DNA of 64,000 nt from Rhytidiadelphus loreus. Its lineage: Eukaryota; Streptophyta; Bryopsida; Hypnales; Hylocomiaceae. The notes under the pieces were generated by a model. The model was given only the letters and a program-made list of their open reading frames with translations, did not search any database and was not told the DNA's origin. Position numbers and translations under genes: made by a program. The stretch is taken from assembly GCA_947034895.1 (NCBI GenBank), contig OX344764.1:20212001-20276000 (forward strand), written 5' to 3'. Positions 21,996 through 32,697 of this stretch are shown in pieces; position 1 is the stretch's first letter, and every line of letters starts with the position of its first letter.

Positions 21996-24769
21996 TCAAC
22001 GACGATTGAACCGTCCACCACCACCACCGCCTCTGCTTCCACCTCGACCACCACCCCATCCACCTCCCCTTCCGCCGAACCCGCCTCCTCGTCCACCTCT
22101 TCCACCGAAGCTGCACCCACACAATTGAACAACATCTCAGGGCCACTTTCTCTCAAACAGAACCAAAGCCAAACCGTTCAAGCCAAAAATTTAAAAATTT
22201 AAAACTAGCTTCCGTCCGACATTATTGTTGAAAACAACCAGAAACCACCCAACATTGAGCCGCACATACCTCCTGTCATCGCCACCGCCCCGATCCGGTT
22301 TCACTTGCAACTCCGGCAGAATATCCAAAACCTCCACCGTAAAGTTTTCACCTTCTTGTTCTGGAGCAATTCACAACACAGATCACTCAGCACAAACGCA
22401 AAATCCCCTCTCAATCCCGAAAACTACGAGGTATGGCACACTGAACAACCAGCTCAAAAAATTTCGCGCACAAAACTGCAATTAAACAAGCCGATCTCAC
22501 CTGCTGTGAATTCCTCCACACTCCGAGATGGAATATCGAACACTGCTCCCGTGCCGTCCACCGTCAGGTTCATGCGCCTCACTTCATTCACGGACTCGTC
22601 TGGCAAATACTTTCGCAAACAGTTAAACGCATATGTCGGAGAGTACATACTCGTGTTTGCCTTCAACATCAGCGTGGTGGCGTCATCATGTGAAGTAAGC
22701 AACGACCTTCTCTTCAGCTCCGTTTGACCAGATATCTTTGCTATGGCCTTTGCGAGCACATCCAGCACCGGCAGACCACTGCTCGCCACAAGATCCTCAG
22801 CTGCCTTACGGAACAAAGGCACCACACTGTCGTTTACGGCAAGAATACCATCCAACGCCGTGTTGCCGCTGGCCTTGGCAATATCGGCGGGTTGAGGGGG
22901 GGCTATTCGATCAAACTTGAACCCTGATTTACGCTCGATCTGGGGAATCATGTACTCCTTCTTCCTGTCATAAAACAAAACAGAAATACCTGTGTTTCCA
23001 GCTCGTCCCGTTCGCCCAGACCGGTGAATGTAAGTCTCCGCATCTCGTGGAGGCTCACACTGAATCACCAACTGCACGTCGTTGATATCCAACCCTCTCG
23101 CAGCAACATCCGTGGCCACTAGAACAGTGAACTTCCCTGAACGGAAACCTTGAAGTGTCACCTCACGCTGCGCTTGAGGAATATCCCCATGAAGAGCCCT
23201 TGACGTGCCCAGCTTCAACGCTCCCGACAACTCAGTCGCGTCGTTCTTCGTCTCCGTGAACACGATCACCCGGCCCCCGGTGGCGTAACAGCTGATCACG
23301 TCTTGCACCAGTTGAGTTCTCATGCTGTAGTGACCTGGAAGCAACAAGTGCTTCACGCTGTTGCTGGCCTTCATTTTCTCGTCGCCCACCAAATCCACCG
23401 TCTTCCTGCTCGCCTTCAGAAACCTCGCCGCGATCTTGCGCACCCACTCCGGAAGGGTGGCACTGAACAGCAGAGTCTGCACCTTCGCGGGATCGTCCAC
23501 GCCGCTCAGGATCAACTCCACGTCTTCCACGAACCCCATGTTCAGCATCTCGTCGGCTTCGTCCAAAATGCGGAACTTCAAGTTCTTCAGGTTCAAGCCT
23601 CCTCTTTGGATGTGGTCCTTGATTCGTCCAGGAGTGCCCACCACAATGTCCACGCCCTTTCTCAAAGCGTTCTCCTGGGGACCGTACGGCGCACCGCCGT
23701 AAACACACACGGTGCTCAATCCCACCGAATTGCCGTACATCTCAAAATCTGCGTGGACCTGCTTTGCCAATTCCCGGGTCGGCGCAAGAACGATCACGCT
23801 CGGAGCTCGACCTCTCTGGAGGTTCTTCACTTGCCCACCCTGGGTCAGAGACTCCAACACAGGCAGCACAAACGCCAAAGTTTTTCCCTGCCAAAAATCA
23901 AATCAATATTCGCCGGAAACAAATGTCAGCCAAGATATTTGCCAAAGAAAATAAAGCGCACGTCAAAATGCATCTTTTACTTGAGGTCTAAACCTCATCA
24001 AAGTACACTTAGCTATAATTCATCCGTGGAACCCTAAAATAATTTGCCTGCCACTGCTCTCAAATCAGAGGTCTATTCAGAAAACAGACCGACAGGCTAG
24101 ACCGTCGATGTCACGCACAGAGTCGAGCAAGAAGTGCGGCCACAAGAACAACAGTCACGTAAATTTCCGACATGAGCAGGAAATCCAGAGCATCACTTCA
24201 AAACCAGCGAATTCTCTCTATACTTCCAAACATTCAAGTACTTGAAATCGTCGCAAAATGTATAACACCAGCCGCCGCTGCAACACCCTGCCCCGAAACC
24301 CTACCTGTCCAGTGCGAGCTCGCCCAATCATGTCGTTTCCACTGAACACCGCGTCGAACGTCTGAGCTTGAATCGGAAACAGAGACTCGATGCCCTTCGA
24401 TTTCAGCTTCTCCCGTAACGTCTTGCAGATATTGAAGTTCGACACCGCCATTGCGTCCACGGCCACACCAGCCTGCTTCCCTCCATTCTCCACCACTTTC
24501 TGAATCTTCTTCGCCGCGGCGCCCTCGTCCTCAGGAGACTTCGACCGCTTCTTCTTCGACGACTTCGACGCCTCCGTCTCCGCAGCGTCACCGTTCGCCG
24601 CCTCCTCCGCCTTCTTCTCTTTCTTTTTTTTTAGCTTTTTCTCAGACTCCGGGGCCGGTGGCGACATCGTCAGAGCGACGACAGACTCGTCGACCACCTT
24701 CACCTTTTTGCTCTTCTTCACAATCTCTCCGGCCGAGTGACCGTTCTCCATAGCTACAGGTCCCGGCAT
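21996..24769 (-). CDS. RH7: DEAD-box ATP-dependent RNA helicase, RH7/nucleolar helicase 2-like
   Basis: This encodes a predicted 685-residue RNA helicase. Exons are 24769-24305, 23887-22501, 22360-22270 and 22110-21996, all with GT-AG borders. A Lys/Glu-rich N-terminus (to about 105) precedes the Q motif FPIQAQTF (131), ARTGQGKT (151), PTREL (191), GTPGRI (239), DEAD (264), SAT (297), ARGLD (417) and HRSGRTGRAG (442). A GUCT domain follows at about 540-618. The last exon encodes an RGG/Gly-rich tail ending GGRFNRR. This order is that of DDX21/PRH75 (RH7) helicases, nucleolar proteins active in rRNA processing and RNA unwinding. The Lys-rich N-terminus and RGG tail fit nucleolar location and RNA binding. 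The start is the first ATG giving the expected N-terminus; MENGHS (24751) is an alternative. All core motifs are intact, so I judge it functional. The exact RH7 orthology is inferred. Confidence 0.95.
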
Positions 24770-26462
24770 CCTCACCGACCACACTGAATCAATCTCGAGC
24801 TCAAGATACCCCCCACTTAACAATCCCACGTCGTGCTGAATTTTCCGCAACTTCCAAACCCTCAATCACGCAAGCAACGTTCAAATTGAAAGACCCAAAA
24901 GTAGCGGCTGGACCCTCTGAGTGGCGGTGTGGCTCCACAAAGACTAGGCCAAATCAGCGCAACAGTGCAGTTGTAGTAATCGAAGGAACTGACGGAACGA
25001 GGACAGAACCTCCCCAGGCTGGAGCTCGCAAGCGAGCAGTGCCTTGACGACGGAGGTGCAAAAGGACCGTTTGCTGCGCAGCCTCTTGCCTTACAACGGG
25101 CTGGGGTGGTCAAAGGCCGGAAACCCTAATTTCTACAGTACCGATTGCCCTAATTGTGGACCCGTGTAGATTCGACCCCTTTTCTTCACTTTTACTTTTT
25201 ATCCTTTACTTTTTTGTAGTGAATTTTTTCCTTTCCACATCTGTTTTGACCATGTATTTAAAATCCATGTTTTCGACCTAGTTTCAGACCAAATCTAATT
25301 CTAGCAAAGTAAAGCAAATGCTATGTTTGTTATGCAATTCTATAATTATCATGGAACGGGATGTTGCAAATGTTACAACAATTATACTACTAGAATAGTA
25401 GAATAAATTTAACCTTTAAATTTTTTGGTCATTTTCAAGGTATTTTGGATCTTGATTTTGTAAGTTACAAAGAGTTGAAGCTCAAAGTAAGATGAGTCAT
25501 TTTTAGGCAAAATTAACCCCTAAAGGACGAAACAGCGTTTTTCGGCAATATAGCAATTTTGGGCAACTCACTACAAATGGAATTTTTTTTTTTTTTCTTT
25601 GAAATTTTCACATAACATGTGTCCAAGGAGTAACTTTAAGTCCCAACAATTTTCATAACTTTTGACTACATGGTTAAAAAAGTTATTGGATGATATGTCA
25701 TTTTCAATGGTTGGCAGGCAACTCAAAAAAATTCTGAAAAATCACTATTTAAAAAAATAAAAATTTGAAATTGGTTTTCTACATTTGTGTGTGTGTGGAA
25801 AGCTTTGAATCATTCCATTTTGATTTATGAGATGAAAGTTATGAGGTGTTCTAGTTTGCGGGTAGTTATAGACTCATTATTCTAAAATAAACTTTGGAGT
25901 CCTTTATTTAATTCAATTTTTAATAATTTAAAAAAATAATAAAAGCATAGGATGTAGATTGTTTATTAAAACATTAAAACAATTCCTATTGGCATTTTTC
26001 AATTCCATAATTAAATCCTTAACAATTTAGTATTTTGAATTATTCTTTACTTCTTTCTACTTACTATTTTTTCTCTATATGTTGTATAGTTCCAAATGGT
26101 CTGAAATTTTTCAAGCATTTAGCTAACTTGCTTTGAAAAATGGATCCAAAGAGTACCACCATTTTGGACATTTTTTCAAACAAATGTGACCTTGTAAAGT
26201 GCAGCTACCCAATTTTTTGCAAGGCCAAAAAAGGAGTTTTGTCAATTCAAATGCTAATATCTTGCAATCTACATGGTGGAAAACTCTAAAAAAATTTCTA
26301 CATCCTCTCAAACCAGGTTGCCACAAGATCCTACATTTACATGTGTCCAAAAATGTTGTTTTTTCTAAAATTTGGTACTTGGCAGTTTTGGAGTGTTTTT
26401 GGCATTAGAAGAGAATTCGGGCCAGGGGAAGGCTGTTTCAGGCCTGTTCCCCTAGCTGTGAA

Positions 26463-26594
26463 CCAAACGTACGTTGTCAAATAAAATTAAATTAAATTAA
26501 AATTTTAAAAATTTTAAAAATTAAAATTAAAATTAAAATATTAAAATTAAAATAAAATTAAAAATTAAAAATTAAAAATAATAATTAAATATTA
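26463..26594. repeat. Low-complexity AAATTAAAA tract
   Basis: About 130 bp made only of A and T in short AAATT/TTAAAA units, ending just before the double hairpin at 26595. Confidence 0.85.
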
Positions 26595-26685
26595 CAGTCT
26601 GATGTGGCCGAATTTTGGCCACATCAGACTGTGCATGTGGCTGAGTTCCCAGAGTTCGAAAACTCAGGGAACTCACGGCCATATG
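26595..26685. repeat. Two adjacent hairpins beside the A/T tract
   Basis: Hairpin 1 (26595-26631) has a perfect 15-bp stem, CAGTCTGATGTGGCC, with a 7-nt loop. Hairpin 2 (26634-26685) has an outer imperfect CATGTGGC stem, then GAGTTCCC, one mismatch, GAGTT and a CGAA loop. They touch with almost no spacer. They could be the two ends of a foldback element or a recombination relic. Confidence 0.8.
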
Positions 26686-27439
26686 AGGCAGCTGAATTTC
26701 CCCTAATGTGAAAACATAGTCTCTAACCTTTAGAGGTTAACCATAGGATCTTGTAAAAAGTCAAGTTTTGATCATCTTCACTAAGTTTGGTTTCAATTCA
26801 AGTCATAGATTGGAAGATTACAACATATAAGTGAAGGCTACTACAAGAAAAATAATGTTTTGGCATACCTGTAATTGTACCTTGATTGGCTCTTTTGGAC
26901 ACATAATATTTTCGAAATTTGGCATCCTAGGCTCATTCTCAAGTATTGAAGTTCCACATGCAAATAAACAAGTCTTGTATTTTTAGGGTTAAGAACTTTT
27001 AACTTCTTGTAAAATTTTTTAGCAAATTAGTTTTTTCCTTCATTTAGTACTACCTTCTTTTTTACAATTTTTTTAAATGAATACGAAAGTTTTTTTAGTT
27101 CAAATTTTTTTTCATATGTTTTCAATCCATTTTCTAATGTATTGAATAAAAACACAAGTTATAGGACATACTTGTTTTTTCCTAAAATTGTTAAGAGACA
27201 CAACTTCACCTTTGGGAAGTACTAGAAAAGTCTACAATTTGAAGTTTACAAACATTGAACTTGCAATTAGTGGGGATGTTCATTTTAAATTTTTTGGTAC
27301 AATGTACTTGAACAAGCTGACCACAAGATCCTACAATTGGATTTGTTAAAATATTAATATTAATGAAGATTTTGGCTTTGGAGACAAGTATTTTGAAGTA
27401 GTTTTGGGCCTCTAAACATGTTGGTCCTTTAGGATTAAT

Positions 27440-27665
27440 GAGGTTGTTTGTTTTGTTTGTTATAGTGAGATCTCTGAAACCATATGCTCCTTGGTTGTGT
27501 TCTTAGTACCAATGGAAATCTCTCTATGAGGAGGGGTGCACGGGCTTGGTTTCATAGTGTTCCAACTCATGGCAAAAAAGATGTTGAATTTGAAGTTTGT
27601 ATGAATTTAAAAAAAATTAATTTACTTTCATTTTTACTTTATTATATTGTGGTAGTGGCATAGGG
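27440..27665 (+). repeat. Dispersed repeat, copy without insertion
   Basis: This is the uninterrupted counterpart of 31285-31870. Both contain a TTTGTTGT...GTGG/ATAGTGAGA..CTCC start, a middle with GTACCA and GAGGAG, and an end with ATTGAATTT..AAATT..GTATGAATT. In this copy the position corresponding to the insertion at 31328 is unbroken. Confidence 0.55.
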
Positions 27666-27764
27666 CATATTGGTATTTATTAACTAATTTTTATTTATTA
27701 TAAAAATTTACAAAAGTATAATTTTATCTAAAACAAACAAAGTTTTTTTTTATTTACCATTGAA

Positions 27765-27860
27765 GACATTGAGGCCCAAAAGTGGCCAATGGATGACTTT
27801 CATGATTATTGCATAAATGAGGAATGCACCTATTGGTTCATAAATTGGACCATTTTTGGC
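27765..27860 (+). repeat. Dispersed repeat (GTGG..ATGGATGACTTT), copy 1 of 3
   Basis: A roughly 90-bp segment with core CAATGGATGACTTTCATGAT recurs at about 29245-29340 (plus) and, inverted, at about 31155-31240. It appears to be part of a larger AT-rich repeat family. Confidence 0.6.
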
Positions 27861-29810
27861 AAAGTACCTTAATGACAGATCTTTTCTTTTCAAAGTTAAT
27901 AGATGATATAGTCTCATGTAATTAAAATATCAAATTAAAACTTGAAAATCATATAGAAGTTTGAAATGAAGTGAGAAATGATACTTGGCCATTTTGTAAT
28001 TGCATTGGTCCGGCTTTGGAAGTAAAATACATCAATTACTATAAATGCCTACAAATAGATTGACCTATAGACTAACAAATGACTCTAATGGCCTCCACAT
28101 ACAAATGAAATCGGATTATAAGATGGGAGTCAAGGTTGTTCGCCCCAATGGATAGGGGTGACCATCCAACAGCTCGCAACATAGTTAATGGAAGACTAGG
28201 TTGGTAGCCTAAGAGATTAGAATCATCTAATCAAAACACAAACACTAGTATAGATATGTAAACTAACTAATATGTGTCCATGGAGTCCAATAGACCACAA
28301 TAGCGAACACATATTAACTAAACATATATAGAATAAGAAAACTTGAAATCACCAAACTTTCTTGGGGTTCACTAAATGTTCAAGGCAACCAATTGTTCAT
28401 TATCCAAACAACCCTATCTTTCATTCCAAAAAATGTCATCTTAATATTTAGTCATGGAAGATTGATTCTTTATGACAATTGGTATATTGGGTTCTCAATT
28501 GAATTTCCTTTATTGCTTATACTTTAGGTTGAAGATTATTCATACACTCTTCCTTGTCAACTAACATCCAATCCTTGTACGTTTAAATTGAGTCTAGATT
28601 GATTGTCTATCTAATGTTATGTGCTTGTTAGAGCTACATCCACTACTTGTCTAGTTGCATACACTCCTACTTGGCAATACACATCCAATCTTTGTCAATG
28701 ACATTTTTCAACTACTATATAAAGAATCTCAAATATATTATTTTGATATTTCTTATGTATCATCTCTTTATACAATGGATTACATGTAATGTCTATTAAA
28801 ATTTATAGGGTGAGACAGCTAGAGTAGTTCAACTGAATGTCTATTTCCAAAAAAATGTCTAAAAGATGTCTATTCAAATTAGATTGACGTCTAAATTGTG
28901 TATCTACAATGGACATTTGGTTAAAAACCAATTTATCATTGATAAATTGTTAGATTTAGAATATTTGAACTCTAAATATGATGATGCAATGGCAAAAGGC
29001 AAAAAGAGATTATTGGTTATAAGGTTTCTCATTTGACATGTTTTTAAGTACTTAAAAAATTCAAAGTTTATTCATTTGTTGTTCATTAAATGCATTTTCT
29101 GGACTTCCAACAATATACAACCACAAATTAGGCAATTTAAGAATGTAACCAATACTCAATTGTTTATTTTGACACATTTAATTGTAGGTACTTCACCCCA
29201 AAATCACCACGTTGCGTTTAGAATTAGGTTGTGTAGATCTTTAAACCTCAAAGAACATTTAGGCCAAAAAGTGGTTGATGGATGACTTTTAAGATTATCC
29301 TAGAAATGAAGAATATACCTCCTAGTCTATAAATCAAATCATTAAAGCAAAGTAACTAATGTGATATTTTTCATTCTTGGATCATTGCAAGAAACACCTA
29401 ATGTTTCGGGCTCAAAACGGTCTATTTTAGTGAGTATTGTAACTTTTAGAAGAGTTTTTTTTAATGAAATAAAATACATATAATTTTTAAATCATTAAAA
29501 ATAGTATATCTCCAAAAATTCAGACCTAGAAAAAATCATGCTCTAAAAGTTATGCACACAAAAAGGATGATGGAAAATACCTAGAAAATGGACACTTTGA
29601 TGTTTGATTTTTACAAAATAGTAAAAGAATTTTAAAAATAAAAATAAAAAATCCATTTTTTCTAACTTGAAGATGGACCTTCTCAACCATTTTCATCTTT
29701 GAGAAAAAAAATTGTATTCTCTACACTTGTGCAAAAGTGGTGCACTTTGAGCACATGTGGAAGGTGAATAGTTTATAGTATTTTTAGAAATTTCTTCATG
29801 GGCTTGTATA

Positions 29811-29949
29811 CACTACAAGAGAAAGGGGTGTCAGTTTAAGTGTGTTTTTAAGTATAGTCCTAGAAATAAGATATTAAGTAATGACCTTTATGTAGATTTC
29901 TAGGACTATACTTAAAAACACACTTAAAACACCCCTTTCTCTTGTAGTA
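29811..29949. mobile_element. Short MITE with CACTACAAGAGAAAGGGGTG ends
   Basis: Inverted arms of about 58 bp (29811-29870 and 29893-29949) leave only a short centre. The left end is CACTACAAGAGAAA. The right end is its complement except for the last base. This is CACTA-like in its ends. Left flank ATA and right flank GTA do not match perfectly as a target duplication. Confidence 0.75.
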
Positions 29950-30436
29950 GTAACTATAGTAGAAGTCCTCATATCCCAATTTTGAGCTTCAAATTCAGAT
30001 TTTTGGGTCAAAAAAATGATTAAACCTCTTTTGAAATGGCCAAGGTAGACATCCAATAGGGGGGTATTTAAAAATAATAAAATCATTTTTTTTAAATGCA
30101 AAAATTTACTCAACATCTACAGCTACTACATGTACCTTCATTTCAAATTTCATGTAAAATTAACATATGATCATGCAAAAGTTATGAGAACCCCCCCTCC
30201 AACCTATCAGAGGCTAAGAAAACAAAAAATAGGACAAGTGTTTCTTGCAATCACTCTCTTTCAAAATTAATGGTTAACTTTGAAAGGTTGTGCTCTTGAC
30301 CATGGATTCAAGCCTCACAATCACTCATTCTATTAATTTGTTGCCATTTTGCAACTACATACAAATAAATAAAATTATATTTATTTTTTAGAAATGAAGT
30401 CACATATCTTTTAAGTCATATAAATTTCAAAATATT

Positions 30437-30671
30437 CACTAGAAGAAGACCATGTTTATTTGAATGTTTTAGACGTCAAAGTTGATGGATTTTGCTAGGC
30501 ATCTTTTATAACAACTTGTGTTTTTATGTCAACAATGACATCTAATGTAACATCAAGATGTTACATTCAATGTCATTGTTGACATAAAAACACAAGTTGT
30601 TACAAAGGATGTCTAGCAAAATTCGTCAACTTTGACATCAGAAAATTAAAAACAACAACGTGCTTCTTCAT
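30437..30671. mobile_element. Long-hairpin MITE (CACTAGAAGAAG left end)
   Basis: Almost the whole element is an inverted repeat centred near 30553. The inner arms around ACATAAAAACACAAGTTGTT are nearly perfect, and the outer arms carry GACGTCAAAGTTGA against TCAACTTTGACATC. The left end CACTAGAAGAAG pairs with CTTCTTC at 30663-30669; the outermost right bases have decayed. AATATT occurs on both flanks. Confidence 0.75.
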
Positions 30672-31327
30672 AATATTATGAATTTTTCATGGAAAAAGTG
30701 AAAAAAATCCTCATCAAATACAAAATATGCTCAAAAAATCTGAAATTTTCAACATGGATGTGTATTATAGTTTATATCATTATGGTATAAAACAAAGTTA
30801 CTTTGTCATTTGAAAATTCAAATATCAACAACCATGGTTACAAACTCAAATTTCAAATCACAATAAAATTCTAAAATATAAGAATTTGTCTAATTTTCCA
30901 ATTTGAGCATAAATTTCACATTATAAACTTCATTTCATTAGTTGGACTCAAATTTAAAGATTTCATTTTCATGGCTAAAATTTACAAAAAGAATTTACAA
31001 AAAGAACTACCAAAATACACTACAATAGTAAAAAAATCCGTGGATTAAGCATCTTCTTCTTTTAAAATGTGAAAAATGAATAATACAATAGTGAGGGAAC
31101 ATCCAATGCTATTGACATAACCTTAAAAAGAGAACCAAAGTATTTTGCAAAAAATTATATGATTTATGAACCAATAAATGCATTTTTTTTTTATAGTAAT
31201 CTTGAAAGTCATCCATTGGTCATTTTTTGGCTTGTATAGCAATTCAAGGTCCCCCTAATAATCTATATCTTTAATGAGTCTATTTATTTTGTTGTATTTT
31301 GCTTGTTGTGGTAAGAACTCCAAAACC

Positions 31328-31461
31328 ATTAGGTGAGATTTGGGGCCTCCGAAAGACCGCGAGTTATCATGCAGTGATAACCAATAAATTTGACTGTGCA
31401 GTGACACCGTAATAGTCCTATGTGGCCATGAAGTTGCCACCTCATTTCTCAATATAAAAAA

Positions 31462-31529
<68 letters not shown>

Positions 31530-31680
31530 CAATATATTTCTGTATTTTCTACATTTTAAATTTTATTTTATTTTATTTTAATTTTAAATTTCTAACAACC
31601 GGCCGTTCTTTCATTATAGAGGGAACAATGAAGGGAACAAGCCTGAAACTCTTTTCCGGAGGCCCCAAATCTCACCTAAT
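31328..31680. mobile_element. Nested TIR element (353 bp) inside an older repeat
   Basis: The ends 31328-31351 and 31657-31680 are perfect 24-bp inverted repeats, from ATTAGGTGAGATTTGGGGCC outward in. The flanking DNA on both sides continues the repeat that is uninterrupted at 27440-27665, so this is a later insertion. The TA next to each end could be the duplication. It carries an internal (AT)n run. Confidence 0.75.
31465..31528. repeat. (AT)n microsatellite
   Basis: About 60 bp of uninterrupted TA dinucleotides inside the element at 31328-31680. Confidence 0.95.
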
Positions 31681-32582
31681 GCCGTGCATCTCCAAATTGC
31701 ATTCATGGTACCATCAGAAAGCCCTAAGCGAGGAGCATTGCATAGACTTTGTTTTGTGGAGTTTTGACTCACGACACAAGAAGATATTGAATTTCAAATT
31801 TTGTATGAATTAAAAAATTAGAAAATTATTTTAATTTTAATTTTATTATTATATTGTTGCAATGGCACAAGGCATAGAGTAAACTTACCACTTACCACAC
31901 ACATCCAAAAACCGAACAACAATTGTTGCCATTTATCAAATAGTAACCGCATGATTCAACTAATAATTCAATTGCAATGGGAACAAAATTTTGTATCACT
32001 GCCCACTGTGCAACGAAAGAATTTTAAACTAGGATTAGAGCTTCATCGCTTTTAAATTGCAATAAAATTTGTAGGAAGAAATCTTTTATGCATTTTGTAT
32101 TCTAAAAGTGAATCTTAACATGACAATTTAATAATCACACCAAATTTCAAAACATGCAAATCTCTATGTTTATGTGAAGAAGGATTTGAATTTTATTTGT
32201 GCAATAATCGATAAGTTTACTCTACTAAGTTGAATGAAAAACTAATTTTTTTTTCCAACCCTACATCCCCTCATCAAAATCATCCAAAAGGAAACAAAAA
32301 GTCCTCAACTCCATGGGCACAAAAAGTCCTCAACTTATTTCCGGGTTGAAATAACTTAAGATTTCCCACCTTCGACCTTCCTTAATTTATTAAACCCCCA
32401 TTTGTCACACAACGATTGGTGGGAACCTGTCATTTACGATCGAAGTGACGAATGACCATGTTCGTAAGTTTCAGGGCCCCGGCCTCACTGGGTTGTTGCA
32501 GAGAGACGACCAAGCTTCTGGAGCTTCTCCTTCGAGACTACTGAAGCCGATCCAGTCTTCAAACCCCTGAGACCGGGTGCCC

Positions 32583-32610
32583 TTCTCCTTCTTCTTCTTC
32601 TTCTTCTTCC
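32583..32610 (+). promoter_or_regulatory. (CTT)n pyrimidine tract in the SEC63 leader
   Basis: A run of about eight CTT triplets lies 90 bp before the SEC63 start codon, in the likely 5' untranslated or core promoter region. Pyrimidine-rich TC/CTT tracts near the transcription start are common in plant housekeeping promoters. No clear TATA box was seen. The regulatory role is inferred. Confidence 0.5.
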
Positions 32611-32697
32611 AGGACTGACTGATCTTTCCTCACTTTGTGCGGTTCATTCATTTTCTGGAGTGGAGATTTCGAAGGGGAAGCCGCCCCAAGACGCGCG

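Larger units (their letters stand above)
25130..32580. other. AT-rich repeat-filled intergenic region
   Basis: No host gene is seen between the helicase gene's upstream end and the SEC63 leader. The sequence is low in GC with many poly(A)/poly(T) runs. It contains the MITE-like hairpins and dispersed repeats listed separately, and an end of the TTAACCCCTAAAGGAC family at 25508-25524 with a possible partner end (GGTCCTTTAGGATTA) near 27422-27436. Short ORFs inside it have no recognisable motifs. Confidence 0.7.

Noticed and set aside
21987..22202. Thr/Ser/Pro-rich plus-strand frame
   Set aside because: It is the complement of the Gly/Arg-rich last exon of the helicase; the low-complexity codons create the apparent protein.
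23303..24037. Long plus-strand open frame of 244 codons
   Set aside because: It lies antisense to the helicase exon 2 and intron 1 and has no own motifs; it is a shadow of the real gene.
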